A stretch of 64,000 bases of DNA from Gymnothorax reevesii (GCA_029721435.1 CM056588.1:37031430-37095429); one strand, 5' to 3'; positions 28,601 through 36,697 are shown, counted from the first letter of the stretch. Numbers and translations: made by a program. The notes: generated by a model not told the origin, from the sequence alone.

Positions 28601-31600
28601 ACCACACGATAAAAATACACGCATCTAATCTACCAACGCGTACACTGACACACCTCAGCATAAATATTCAATGTATCATTTGAAGAACAATGCTTATTTC
28701 AAATCCAGCTCATTAAACAGGACGCCATACGACAAACGGCATTATTTTATGAGAGTAAAATGTGCTTTCTTTGCACCGACTCAGGCTAATAGCGCTGAGA
28801 ATGTAGCAGAAAAGCCGAAAGTCTGTTGGAGAAGTACGACAATCCAGACAAAGGCAGAATCCTGCCTCTTCCCAGCCAGCAGACTATCTCCCAACATGAC
28901 GCAAGCATCGAATTTCTATCTTCCCTGAAAAAAGGACAAGCCAGCCCAAAAAACCCAAACCGCAACTGGTGAGAAAAAACAACATCATCACTTAAATGGG
29001 ACAAACTGTTGATATTTCAGGATCTCACACACAGAGAGAAACATCACTCACTACTGAAAAAACACAGCCCTCTCAAAGCACCAGGTAATGTCAGCCTCAT
29101 CCATTCATTAACTGTCCATATTTTATTCATCTTTCCACTTCTCAGTTGGTTTTCATGCTTCTGTGTCCCAGTCCTAAGCAGGTTGTTTCAGGCACCTTCA
29201 GATAAGAGTGACCACCCCACCCCCGGCACATGCGGCGGTACACAGGGCTCGTACGCACAGACTGCTCCTCAGTCAGGATAAGCTGCAGACAGCGCCAATA
29301 AAGCGGAATAGATACAAAACGGGAAAACCCATGTGATTCCTACAAATATAAACCTGCTGTTTAAAATGTGCGACTCCGCCTACACAGCTTGTTTTCCTGT
29401 TTGTGTGTGTCTGTGTTTGTGTGTGTCTGTACAGGTGTGTATGTGAGTGTGTGTTTATGAAGGTCTGAGAGTGCGGGCGCCCACGTGTGCATGTATGTGG
29501 GAGCGTGCTAGTATGAGAATGCTTGCGCGTGTGTCCAAGAGAATTTGTCTCCGCACCACGTGTGTGTGCTTAAGTGCGTGTGTATGCAAGAATTAGCATA
29601 TTTATTTTCACATTCCCTCCCTCAAGGACCTTCAGAGCGCGATTCCATCATGGGGAACGATTACTCCGGGATTGTGTCACGCAAATTGACAGATAATAAG
29701 ACATCAAAAGGCCAGTAATGAGACGCTCACACATTCAAAGATAGCTATGCATAAATAAATGTGCACCACACAAATAATCCCGTACGCACTCACAGGACTC
29801 GAACTGCCATTCAGAGCAAAGCAAAACCAAACAAACACACTAAATCTGCACCTTCGTCAGCTCCCAGCAGAGTAAACATCAAAGCAGGCATCTGAGCGGT
29901 GAGAAGTGAGGCTGTGAGCAAATGAGGACGGCTAATAAATCTCCAGGACTGGAGCAAAGGGATGGGGATCAAGGCTCCTCCCCCCCAGGGACAAGCCTAC
30001 CTTCACTCTGCTCACGGCCTCCTGGGCCTGGGTCATGCGGATGTGCTTGGAGGGGTTCCTTTCCGACAGCAGCTGGGTGGAGCCCAGGTAATTGGCGGCA
30101 AAAATGATCCCGTCAATGAGGTCCTCCGGTTCACAGGGCCCTGGAACTGCGTGAAACGGGGAGAGGAGAATATGGGAGGGGGGGAGGAGGGAGGAGGAGA
30201 GGGGGAGAAAGAGAAAGATATGAGGAGAGGGAGAAAGGGGGGAATGTGGGAGAGCGGAAGGAAGGAGGAAAGGAGGGATACAAGGAAGAGGAGGCAGAGA
30301 TATGGAGACAATGAACGATAACTGAACAAAGGTACAAGCATGCTAAATGCACACAATCAAGCTGTGACTCACTATTCCACAGCTTATAGACATGATTTTA
30401 TGAGGTGATAAATATTTGAGTCAAATTCGATCACAGTTTTCCAAGCCAGCAGTAATGCATACACCGCATTTCGCAGAAAATGTAGCAAATTTTTAGGTTA
30501 AACAACCAAACTGCAGTTACACAATACAAACACACAAAATACTGAACTACAGAAAGAATCTGCCTTTATTTTTAACGAGTCCACAATGTTTCAGTTACTG
30601 CTGAGCTTCACAGAAAACCAGAAACGTGAGAAGAAAAAGCTTGAAACAAACAGAGAAAAGCCGAGCAGAATCAGGGCGCAGTTCTGTAATCACTGCCATC
30701 AGTGAAGTATGTCTCCAGGCTCCCATTTTTAACTTAATGGCTCACTGCCTGTGGCGCTGCGTTAGCAGAGGAAAAGAGGAGCTAACTGCCCAGTCCTGGA
30801 GTATTCGAGGACAGCGCTGGACCTCAGATGAATTAACCCTTTCACTCCTCCGTGATTTGACTGTCCTTACTGCCCCAGGGGACTGAACGAGAAATAGAGG
30901 CTTTTAGAGACCCCTTGTCAAGCCCTTTTCAAAAATGAAATTTCCAGTGCCACAATAAAAAAAGTTTACGCTGAAATATAATGACTTGTATTTCAACTCA
31001 TATCTCGTTGATCTCATTGGTTAAAAAAGGGTAGTCACGAGTGCCTTTTGGCACTCCTTGGAGTGAAAAAGTTAAGAATCAGAAGATTAATACGCACATC
31101 GGATGTGCGGATGGGATCTTTTCAATTATCTGCAGATGGAAAGTGCCTCCACACAGGAGGACTGACTACATCCACAGGTAGTGTGAGCTACTGAAAAAAA
31201 ACATCCCTCTGAGTGCTTAAGAGCATGGCTTTTAAAGCACAAGAAAAATGTTTTGCAAGCTTTGCGAAAAAGGTCGAAATCTGACCTTTGAAGAACAAGC
31301 TTCTGCTATGCAACGTAAGGCTCAAGAATGTAGGACAATCAAGATTATTCCTGACCTGATACTAAGTTAAAGGTGAGCACCAATACATGGTGGCTTTATG
31401 TAGCGGACAGCCTGGCAGCAAATCTCTTTAAAGGATACAAGCCAGCAAAAGGGCGCCCCAAACACCAAAGAGAAATATTCATCTCCTACCCCCGACTGTC
31501 GCCCCGAATTTCAAATAAAGCAGAGTTCAAACAGAAAAATACAGCCACTATTTTCCCGGATCAAGAGTCACCCACGGAGGGCAGAAAAATGTGCTCTGTC

Positions 31601-34600
31601 TCCCGAGGGCTTTTCGTTTTTCCAACTGCAAATGTGTGTTTGACATTAATAATTTGAATGAAATGAAATCCACAACTCACCATCGACAAAACTGGGGAAA
31701 GATGCCGCCTTCTTGGTTTGCTGTAAAACACAAGCATTTACTGAGCACAACCCTTAAGCGATGACTCTGTAATGAAATGGCTGTCCTTGACTTCCTGTCA
31801 TTTTCACAAGAACTAAAATAGCAAACATTTATCTTTTTTTTTCCACAGTCAAAGCAAAAAATACATAAATAAATAAATAAATAAAGTATCTGAATAAAAA
31901 AAATTACACTGAATCAACGGGGCATCTGTAACATACAAGAAAACAGCATTCAATAAATGGATGTTGATATTGGCTTTCCATTCATATAATGAGTATATCT
32001 CCCTATACTGGTTAGCTATTGGCAGAGTGTGTGGGTCAATACCCCTAAAAACATCCTTAAGCCTAATATATAGTCGTCCAACTCCGTCAATGCACAGACA
32101 CGCAGTTGTATCGATGGAGATGTGGACCTTTCAGACTTCTCAGTTGCTTAATGGGTGTTGCGTAGCAATTCACCGCTAGGACAATGGGGGGCGTAACGTT
32201 TTTTTTGGAGACCCACATACCATTTCGTGACGTCTGAGCGGCATTCCGGGAATGATGTAGTTAGCTGACCAATCACAGGCTTGCGTTATCCGTGGGCTCT
32301 CCGTCGTTTTGACGGATAGTTAGAAAATTTGGTAGGTGTCCGTCATGCGTCCGAGGGGATGTGGGAGAGAGTTTGCGACCTCAGAGAGGGGCTCTGCGTA
32401 TCTGCACATAGACGGAGTTGGACGACTATAAATTAGGCTTTACGGCGGAGTATCTTTGAGCAGTTTGGGGGGGCGGGGGGGCATTTCTAATTTCAAACAT
32501 GGCTTATACTTGTGGTGACAGGCAAGTCAAGTCTAAATAATTACACAGTATCTGCACACACATGCAGAATCTCATACTGTCAGTTCTTGACAGAACACCT
32601 TACAATAGAATATGTGCCAAGTAATTACACTCATCTCCATTTGCGATTTTGAAAGGAAATGACCCACGGCACAACTGAGCACTAATTTTCTTCCTCGAAG
32701 CAGCAGGAAGGGAAGATGCAACCATATAGCAAATCCGTTACAAATGAAAACCAAGTTCTTATTATAACGAATTTCCTGTCAACATATGGATGTAATGTAG
32801 CCTGCTAATTGGCTGGTTCTGTACAGGAAGCTATTGTCTGAGATATGCTAATCTTTTTGTTAATACACAGAATAATAGGGCGGGATAGATCACCTGCTCA
32901 ACTTTGTGAATATGTACAAGTGATATAACAAGATGTGTCTGCATAGAGACATGGCACACCTGCTGTACATGACACACATGCACACAAGACCATTTACATT
33001 AATAATGAACATCATCTTTGAGCCCACAAACTGTTGTAGGACATCTGCCTGAACTCAGACATCACACAAACACGCGCACACGCGCATGCATGCACATGCT
33101 CGCGGTCACGTGCGGACACACACACGCGCGCACATACACACCACGGCATCTCACCTCTGTGATATTGGTCTCCTCCACTGGTCCATTGAGATCAGACCGT
33201 TGCTGCTTTCTCGGCTGATCAACACTGTGTGACACCTGCATTGGATTAAATTACAGTAAGGAGTTTCAGGGAAGATATTGCAGTCGATGGGGAGGGAGGG
33301 TGGGGAGTGACTGGGTTGCGCGACACTGAGGAGTGCAGAATGAGCAGGAGAATAGTGCTGCGATATTAAAATTATGAGAAGTGAAATTTAACAGCAGAGG
33401 CTGCAGGTAAAATGAGCCAAGCGAAGACAGGAAATGGAGGAAAAGGAGAAACAAGAATTTGCAAAATGTCTTCCTCTGCATATTTCAATGGAGTCTCAGC
33501 AATGCTAACAGGCTGAAGCTGCCAGAAATCCGCCTGTAACACTCCACAGGACTCCCCCAGAATACATGCATCACGGCTAGAGTTTCCAGCACACGGAAGC
33601 CAACAGACGAAGGGCATGCATGTGCACGTGAGTGGGTGGGGGCGAGTGGGTAGGGGCGTGCGCACAAATATAAGCAACAATATCTGCACCATCTGAAAAG
33701 TCAAGATTGGTTTTTGACTGGAATTCCAAATCAGAACCAAGCTGAAACGTGGGTCTCCCTTTGTTGCTGCATTTGGGCAGAGCTACAGGGTGGGTAGCGT
33801 TATGTTACGTAGTACTGCCCCTGCTGCTACTACGACTTAGTACAAACTACTTTCAACAACAACAACAACAAGCATGAAATACTCAGATCCCCAGGCATGG
33901 TTTTGGTATTTTTGCCTGGAAACGACACACAATGGAGGGACGGACGGACAGGAGAACAGACGAAAGTACATCTACAGTACAAGATGTACCTGTACATTAG
34001 GATTCGTGGAAATATGTTGAACAGATTAGAAATTCTGGCCCAGAGAAAAACCATGTCGGACGAACATTGGATGGCGAGGATTATAATACGAAGAACAATA
34101 ATAATATCCATCAGATAACCCTGTGAGCAAGAGGTGAACCAGCCAGCTACAAAACACCAGAATAGATCCCCATCCTCATAAATTATTCAGACTTCAGCTC
34201 CCGACCCCCTGGAGGGTCTTCATTAGCCATCGATCTACAGGGGAATCTTCATGACTGAGTAGCGTTTCACGCCGAGGCGTTCCTCATCAAATTCTCCCTC
34301 CATTAAATTCCGCCGTTCTTCCCTCCTTTAATGGCATCACTCGTGTAAAAGAGGCGTTTTAACTGAATCTCTGAGGAAAATGTGGGTGTTTTAATCCGTC
34401 ACTGACAGTGCAGACGGGTGCTCTCCTCGACTACCTACATCATCACTCTCATTCCTCTTTTCTGATATATTGAGCACCCCACAGAGTGTTCTCGTCTGAC
34501 CGCCAGACACCTCTTCAGAGTCCAGCCCACCCCTGTAAATCATCTACTAAAAGGGACACTCCATGCTACAATCTAGCCTTGAGAAAGCAACGAATAGAGG

Positions 34601-36697
34601 TCAGTAGACTAGGGGCTAATCCGCCTTTTGCTCAACTGACTTCCATTAAATGTCATCACACGGCTAGCATGTCGCATCTATGGTCCCTTTAATTTTCCAA
34701 ATCAGCTTCACAAGCGGGTTTTAATGTCCGCGGAACCTCAAGAGACGCGTGCTGCCATCATGTCAAGGTACGAGGAAGGGTAAATGCCCCACCCAGCGGC
34801 AAAGAGCAGGGGCACTACAACTCCCACTATGCTTTTTCCCCAATTGGACAGGACTGAGCAGCCCTGTAACCACGGCGACTGCCTAACCGCCAATCAAATG
34901 TCAGGCGACCAACGGGTGGGGCTTGTTATTGAAAATGCAATAACGCGTCCTACACTTGACACATAAACGTCTCCCCCGGCGTGAATCTTCCTTTTTTTTT
35001 TTACATTTAAGTGGAAAGAAGACGAGCAAAACCGAATCTGAAATAAGCCCCGCCAGGTGCCTTACAGTCCGAGCGACAGAATCAGACGAATACATTAGAG
35101 ACGCAGGCTCAGCGAGATGTTTTTAATGGAAGCAGGGAGCCCCTGATTAGATGACGCGGCCAATGAAAGCCCCCCCCCAAAGCGAGCTGCTGTTCTTCGA
35201 CGCGCTGAGAACCGCTGGTGGCTTGATCCAGTGATGGTGATGTAACAGCTAAATATAAATATTACATTATGGTGCTCTCCTCAGGCAGTTAACACCCACT
35301 AACTCTGCCAAAAAGTCTTATTGAGAGCTCTTAATTTTTTCTCTAAAAGAAAATAACACCTTAGTTTAAGTGAGTGTTTGCACATGAGATTTTTTTACCC
35401 TGTTGGCAACTCTTCAAATGAGTCAAACTCGCACCTCACAGTAGGTAATTCTGCTTCCAGTATAAATTTAAGATTAGAAATCTGAATATACAGTGGGACT
35501 CATTTAAAACTGCTTATTCTCTGGAATTTCGGCGAAATTAGTGAGTTAGTGAATCCCTCTTCAGAAATCACATCACAGCCAACAGAGAAAACTTTCCCTC
35601 ACCTGCTCCTGTGCTGACGGGGGTCTCTCCTCTGGAGATAAGGATCGCACCCCCCTCCGCAGCTCGGGGGTGATGTGGTGCGCAGGGGGTATGTTGAGAG
35701 ATTTTGGGCGCCCCTCGTGCCGGTGTGGGGTGCAGGGGGCGGGCTGGGGCTCGGGCTGGGCAGGGGTCTCGGGACGGTCTCGGTGGGAGGGGGGCAGGGT
35801 GGGTGCAGGGGGTTCGAATGGCGGCTCCTCGGTGCTCTGGTCCGCTTCACTGCTCAGGTGACCCGAGCTCATGCTCATCTTTATCTCTGCCACGATCTGG
35901 TCAATGTCCTCCTCCGCATCCTCGCCACGCTCTGCCACGCCCACACGGCCCCTGGCACCCCAGTGCGGCGAAACTGGCACAGAGTTCCCAGCATGCACTG
36001 GGGCGTAACAGTCCCCTCCGTAATGGCTTCCCTCCGGTGGCTCCTCTCCTTCCTCCACCTCCTGCTGGCAATATCCCTCGCATTCGAACCCCTCGGTCTC
36101 CTCAGTCTCGAGATGGGAGGGGCTCAGCGAGGCAGGGTGCTGTATCGAGAGTGTTTCAGGACTCCCCTCATACTTCCGCACGTCCGGGGGCTCTTCTGGT
36201 GCTTCGCTCCGCCCCTCCGACTCCACCCACTCCCCCACGGCCTCCTGGGATTCATCGGCTTCCCTGTCGGGGCCTGGCTGCGGGCGGACGTTGTCGTACT
36301 CCCCCTCGCTGCACTCTGCACCCTCCAGGTAGCTGTCATCCTCAGGACAGTAACGGATGTAGTAGGTCACCCCCTCATCCTCCTCCGGCAGGCCTTCGTC
36401 GAAGTCTTCCTCTTCGTCCGACGTGTTGTTGACGTAGTCAGAGCTGGAGTCCCCGTCCACACTGGCCGGGTGGGGGCGGCGGCCTGTACGGGGATAGTCG
36501 GGAGTGGCAGGCCGGGGCGTGGTCGGCCGGCTATCCTCAGAGACGGGGTCCTGGGGGGCATAGTGGGGTAGCTGGGGTCCCCCCTCCCCGTCCTGGGCGA
36601 CCTCTTCATCCTCACGCAACGGGAAGGGAGCGGAGCTGGGCCGGGGGACGGGGTCGGACATCCTGCTGGCGGACTCCTGCCTCTTTCGGTTCGCCAT
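3737..36697 (-). CDS. apba2: apba2 (Mint2/X11-beta), complete 12-exon coding sequence
   Basis: Neuronal adaptor that binds the cytoplasmic tail of amyloid precursor protein through its PTB domain, Munc18 through its N-terminus, and membrane proteins through two PDZ domains; it acts in Golgi and synaptic-vesicle trafficking. Joined exons (minus strand): 35603-36697, 33155-33235, 31681-31720, 30001-30146, 22711-22746, 21170-21256, 11589-11774, 8913-9092, 8034-8246, 7528-7647, 5031-5171, 3737-3808, giving 798 residues against about 749 in mammals. Approximate domain order: acidic disordered region with the Munc18-interacting block at 81-127, conserved [12 protein letters not shown] at 265-276, PTB 408-590, PDZ1 618-706, PDZ2 711-790, C-terminus ...PMYI. 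The paralogue is apba2 rather than apba1 because exon 7 has [13 protein letters not shown], exon 9 starts LQLEK, and the N-terminus starts MANRK (MAHRK in mammals). Every junction is GT-AG and the reading frame is open throughout. Which teleost apba2 co-orthologue this is cannot be told here. Confidence 0.96.
4196..4440 (+). repeat. tRNA-derived SINE in apba2 intron 11
   Basis: The head carries a pol III A box (TGGCTCAGGAGG, 4205-4216) and a B box (GGTCCGATCCC, 4250-4260). A body follows with TTGAGCAAGACACTGAACCC, then the fish SINE tail with AAAGCGCTTTG and AAAGGCGCTATATATAAATG. It is a retroposed element, not a tRNA gene: no cloverleaf-length transcript with acceptor stem can be drawn. Confidence 0.85.
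5031..5171 (-). CDS. apba2: apba2 coding exon 11: PDZ2
   Basis: Residues 729-775 (141 nt): [30 protein letters not shown], ending SNSVGE. It is nearly identical to the mammalian PDZ2 core. Acceptor GCTGCACAG|ATC, donor GAG|GTAAGT. Confidence 0.96.
5480..5665 (+). repeat. Degenerate SINE 3' part with ATTC-rich tail
   Basis: Contains GGCGCAAAATGGCTGCCGTTGC, then GTGCCTTGAGTATCTATGAG and GTGTTATATAAATG, followed by (ATTC)n. The tail matches the type at 4400-4430, so both elements probably used the same LINE machinery. The pol III head is not recognisable. Confidence 0.65.
6455..6770 (+). repeat. Second tRNA-derived SINE type in intron 10
   Basis: The head AGCACAGTGGTTAAAAGTGT and GAGTTTGAGTCC resemble A and B boxes. 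The body has AAAACACTTCACCCAGCTGT and CATCCCATCCAGATGGAG, ending TAGGCTCAGAACAGACTTTC. The layout differs from the SINE at 4196. Confidence 0.65.
7420..7490 (+). repeat. GT-rich microsatellite (CA on apba2 sense strand)
   Basis: Imperfect (GT)n ending about 40 nt into intron 10, downstream of exon 10. It is complementary to the CA tract at 7651-7745 on the other side of the exon. Confidence 0.9.
7528..7647 (-). CDS. apba2: apba2 coding exon 10: end of PDZ1, start of PDZ2
   Basis: Residues 689-728 (120 nt): [20 protein letters not shown], then [10 protein letters not shown], then [10 protein letters not shown]. It contains the last strand of PDZ1, the very short inter-PDZ linker, and the QLGF carboxylate-binding loop of PDZ2. 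The acceptor is a TG repeat followed by TTTCAG|GGC; the donor is ATT|GTAAGT. Loss of this in-frame exon would damage both PDZ domains. Confidence 0.95.
7651..7745 (+). repeat. CA-rich microsatellite adjoining exon 10 acceptor (TG on sense strand)
   Basis: Imperfect (CA)n that begins three bases upstream of the exon 10 acceptor. On the sense strand it supplies the polypyrimidine tract as TG repeats followed by TTTCAG. Confidence 0.9.
8034..8246 (-). CDS. apba2: apba2 coding exon 9: PDZ1
   Basis: Residues 618-688 (213 nt). It begins [19 protein letters not shown], where LGVV is the Mint PDZ1 version of the carboxylate-binding GLGF loop, and ends SCQGIIK. It covers nearly all of PDZ1. Acceptor CCCTCAG|CTG, donor AAG|GTACAC. 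The 666-nt intron upstream is mostly a CT-rich tract on the sense strand. Confidence 0.95.
8320..8570 (+). repeat. GA-rich tract in intron 8 (CT-rich on sense strand)
   Basis: Almost unbroken purine run on the plus strand, including (GAGAGG)n and (GA)n. On the transcript it forms a pyrimidine tract of about 250 nt within a 666-nt intron. Confidence 0.9.
8913..9092 (-). CDS. apba2: apba2 coding exon 8: C-terminal PTB helix and linker
   Basis: Residues 558-617 (180 nt): [30 protein letters not shown], ending [10 protein letters not shown]. This is the long C-terminal helix of the PTB that packs against bound peptide, followed by the acidic linker that regulates the domain in Mint proteins. Acceptor ACCCGCAG|GCA, donor GAG|GTGGGG. 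Confidence 0.95.
10498..10722 (+). repeat. Long GT microsatellite with duplicated higher-order unit
   Basis: (GT)n of about 220 bp in intron 7. The interruption GAGCGTGAGTGCGTGAGTGCG occurs twice about 58 bp apart, showing internal duplication. ORFs across it are artefacts of the repeat. Confidence 0.95.
11589..11774 (-). CDS. apba2: apba2 coding exon 7: PTB domain core
   Basis: Residues 496-557 (186 nt). It begins [20 protein letters not shown] and ends ICHVFESED, the central beta sheet of the PTB. The segment [19 protein letters not shown] is APBA2-type. Donor GAT|GTGAGT, acceptor TTGCTCAG|GAG. An 18-bp minisatellite occupies the sense-strand position where the branch point should lie, about 12-85 nt upstream of the acceptor. 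Confidence 0.95.
11786..11861 (+). repeat. 18-bp minisatellite, 4 copies, beside exon 7 acceptor
   Basis: Four tandem units of about 18 bp of the form ACACATAACCGGCAAGTA, with one to three substitutions each. They begin about 12 bp from the exon 7 edge. On the sense strand each unit carries TTAC(T)TGC. Confidence 0.85.
11945..12900 (-). mobile_element. Decayed Tc1-like element (remnants)
   Basis: One end has AATTACTGGCACCACCAG, like the tip of many fish Tc1 elements. On the minus strand, 12755-12860 resembles the complement of a Tc1 transposase around its second catalytic aspartate (TTTGGGTTATTGTCTTGTTGAG on plus). Frames are badly broken and the right end is not defined. Confidence 0.4.
12988..14097 (+). 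mobile_element. Solo LTR of a retrotransposon
   Basis: 1110 bp starting TGTTATGG and ending GTCACA, flanked by CTCTG at 12983-12987 and CTCCG at 14098-14102, a 5-bp target duplication with one mismatch. Internally it has the composition typical of fish Gypsy-type LTRs: CAGCTCACCTGTTCC, TATTTAGAGGG and, near the 3' end, ATTAAAGGC as a likely poly(A) signal. No second copy or internal coding region is present, so this is a recombined single LTR. The family is not identified. Confidence 0.6.
14667..14738. repeat. Short hairpin repeat
   Basis: 30-bp arms (14667-14696 and 14709-14738) match at 28 of 30 positions around a 12-bp loop. The arms contain TGCAATAAAC and GTTATGTCCA. Confidence 0.85.
14772..14933. 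mobile_element. Palindromic MITE with TAA target duplication (Harbinger-like)
   Basis: 162 bp folding back on itself around 14852.5 (ACACGCGTGT at the centre) with only a few mismatches along arms of 81 bp. The ends are AGCCACTTGCACACTGGAC and its complement, and TAA flanks both sides (14769-14771 and 14934-14936). Three-base TNA/TAA duplications are usual for PIF/Harbinger elements. No coding capacity. Confidence 0.8.
15560..15730 (-). repeat. Possible fragment of a Tc1-like transposase
   Basis: TTGGTCTCATCTGCCTAAAG reads on the minus strand like the stretch around the first catalytic aspartate of Tc1 transposases. The surroundings are too decayed to bound it. Confidence 0.3.
18050..18215. 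repeat. Interspersed repeat with GACCTTGAACTTTGACCTTGACC
   Basis: Resembles the widespread fish repeat with TTGACCTTGA and AGTTTCATCAAAATC motifs. Related motifs occur near 24840-24960 and 57740-58050. Confidence 0.45.
19109..19154 (+). repeat. (CA)n(CG)n(CA)n alternating purine-pyrimidine run
   Basis: ACACACAC, then GCGCGCGCGCGCGC, then ACACACACAC. A strongly alternating tract in intron 6 with potential to adopt Z-DNA. Confidence 0.9.
19333..19701 (-). repeat. Full-length tRNA-derived SINE with 12-bp target duplication
   Basis: Reading on the minus strand: tRNA-like head with ACAGTGGTTAGC, a perfect B box GGTTCGAATCC (complement at 19640-19650), body with the CAAAGACGTGCAT and GAAACC-GGAGTACCCGG type motifs, and a tail (GGAT)n. 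TAGCACCAACTC stands on both sides (19333-19344 and 19690-19701), a clean retroposition footprint in intron 6. Confidence 0.85.
21170..21256 (-). CDS. apba2: apba2 coding exon 6: PTB domain
   Basis: Residues 467-495 (87 nt): SPEGDSQ then [25 protein letters not shown] PTB core. The start SPEGD resembles the APBA1 PEGES junction. The alternative acceptor two bases further in would break the frame. Acceptor CCTGACAG|AGC, donor ACACAG|GTGAGA. Confidence 0.94.
22235..22496. mobile_element. hAT-like MITE in intron 5
   Basis: Terminal inverted repeats CAGGGTTCC (22235-22243) and GGAACCCTG (22488-22496), with TTCAAGCACTT-type motifs near both ends. No clear 8-bp target duplication is seen, so the superfamily is tentative. 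It lies about 215 bp downstream of the 36-nt microexon. Confidence 0.55.
22711..22746 (-). CDS. apba2: apba2 coding exon 5: 36-nt microexon in the PTB domain
   Basis: Residues 455-466, [12 protein letters not shown], between phase-0 boundaries. Mammalian APBA2 has RMQKAAKIKKKA and APBA1 MAQKLAKSRKKA at the same place, so length, position, Q and the basic KKK run are conserved. Acceptor CTGTCCAG|AGG; the donor TTG|GTGTGT is weak. CTGCTGAG lies upstream of the acceptor. The exon is flanked by introns of 7254 nt and 1454 nt. As 36 nt is a multiple of three, skipping would keep the frame. Assignment rests on homology and splice sites, with no transcript evidence. Confidence 0.85.
23956..25460 (-). 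mobile_element. Tc1-like transposon remnant carrying a nested element
   Basis: The ends CATTGTCAGGCCAAAAAAAGG and, complemented, CACTGCCTGCCCAAAAAAAG form imperfect inverted repeats. The minus-strand frame at 24248-24466 contains [14 protein letters not shown], which matches the region of the second catalytic aspartate of Tc1 transposases. Further blocks (CCTCCAGAGG, CAGACCACATGACC) fit the same gene read backwards. Multiple stops and frameshifts are present. The nested insertion lies at about 24790-25040. Confidence 0.75.
24790..25040. mobile_element. Short TIR element inserted inside the Tc1 remnant
   Basis: Ends TTGTCCCCCGC and GCGGGGGACAA are perfect inverted repeats (24790-24800 and 25030-25040). 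The inside has the fish repeat motifs GACCTTGAGAGTGACG, AAATTTGAAGGAAATCCGTC and (GGACGTAC)n. It is GC-rich at the ends and interrupts the Tc1 sequence. No coding region. Confidence 0.7.
25715..26085 (-). repeat. Older copy of the same SINE family in intron 4
   Basis: Same order of blocks as the 19333 copy: tail at 25715, GGGAGGGCATCTGGGTACCG, AGAAAGACCCCAGGC, AATTCGAACCCACAACCTTC (B-box complement), and GAGGCAACAGTGCTACCC. More diverged than the 19333 copy. Confidence 0.8.
30001..30146 (-). CDS. apba2: apba2 coding exon 4: start of PTB domain
   Basis: Residues 406 (split codon) to 454. It encodes [20 protein letters not shown], then [10 protein letters not shown], ending QEAVSRVK. This is the first beta strand and helix of the PTB domain that recognises the YENPTY-type motif of amyloid precursor protein. 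Acceptor ACGCAG|TTCCAG, donor AAG|GTAGGC. A pyrimidine tract of roughly 150 nt lies immediately upstream on the sense strand. Confidence 0.95.
30150..30312 (+). repeat. GGA/GAGA purine tract (pyrimidine tract upstream of exon 4)
   Basis: About 150 nt nearly all purine on the plus strand, beginning within 10 nt of the exon 4 acceptor. On the transcript it is CCTCCTCC/CTCTCC-rich. Confidence 0.9.
31681..31720 (-). CDS. apba2: apba2 coding exon 3 (40-nt small exon)
   Basis: Residues 393-405 plus the first base of codon 406: [13 protein letters not shown] then G. Mammalian APBA2 has the equivalent TKKVASFPSFVAV just before the PTB domain. Acceptor TGTTTTACAG|CAA, donor GATG|GTGAGT. It ends in phase 1, which matches the two-base start of exon 4. 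Small enough to be missed by ORF-based prediction. Confidence 0.93.
31863..31887 (+). repeat. (AAAT)n microsatellite
   Basis: ACATAAATAAATAAATAAAT-type run in intron 2. Confidence 0.85.
32060..32439. mobile_element. Harbinger-like MITE with TTA target duplication
   Basis: The 29-bp ends beginning AGCCTAAT and containing TAGTCGTCCAACTCCGTC are inverted with 28 of 29 matches (32060-32088 and 32411-32439). TTA flanks both sides (32057-32059, 32440-32442). 380 bp in intron 2, non-coding. Confidence 0.85.
33062..33140 (+). repeat. CA/CG-rich simple sequence after exon 2 donor
   Basis: CACACAAACACGCGCACACG-type run; TG/CG-rich on the sense strand, starting about 15 nt into intron 2. Confidence 0.85.
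33155..33235 (-). CDS. apba2: apba2 coding exon 2
   Basis: Residues 366-392 (81 nt, phase 0 on both sides). It contains [14 protein letters not shown], a linker block shared with mammalian APBA2, before the PTB domain. The acceptor is ATTGGATGCAG-like (TGCAG|GTGTCA) and the donor GAG|GTGAGA. The intron just past the donor is TG-rich (33060-33150 as CA on the plus strand). Confidence 0.93.
33869..34095 (+). repeat. Interspersed repeat, copy 1 (AATACTCAGATCC family)
   Basis: CAAGCATGAAATACTCAGAT start, then a CTGGAAAC block and GGAGGGACGGACGGACAGG, then TGGCCCAGAGAAAA. The same block order occurs at 62209-62590. It lies in intron 1. Confidence 0.6.
35603..36697 (-). CDS. apba2: apba2 coding exon 1: acidic N-terminus, Munc18-interacting region
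   Basis: Residues 1-365. ATG at 36697 has A at -3 and G at +4 and begins MANRKRQ, which lines up with the mammalian start. The reading frame extends upstream only to a GTG, so this ATG is chosen. Residues 81-127 ([20 protein letters not shown], then [20 protein letters not shown], then DSYLEG) are the near-invariant Munc18-interacting block of Mint1 and Mint2. Residues 265-276, [12 protein letters not shown], form a second conserved block. The linkers are proline- and glutamate-rich, diverged and longer than in mammals, which accounts for most of the extra protein length. The exon ends GAG CAG|GTGAGG, phase 0. It is GC-rich compared with the flanking introns. Confidence 0.96.

Larger units (their letters stand above)
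22747..30000 (-). other. apba2 intron 4, 7.25 kb
   Basis: Lies upstream of the microexon. Besides the Tc1 remnant (23956-25460) and the SINE (25715-26085) I see no exon or RNA gene. GT-rich simple sequence lies at 29400-29590. The last 100 nt before the microexon on the sense strand are T-rich with CTGCTGAG. Confidence 0.6.

Noticed and set aside
35675..36571. 298-codon plus-strand ORF (and a 242-codon one at 35704-36432)
   Set aside because: Both are antisense shadows of the GC-rich apba2 coding exon 1, with proline/arginine-rich translations lacking homology.
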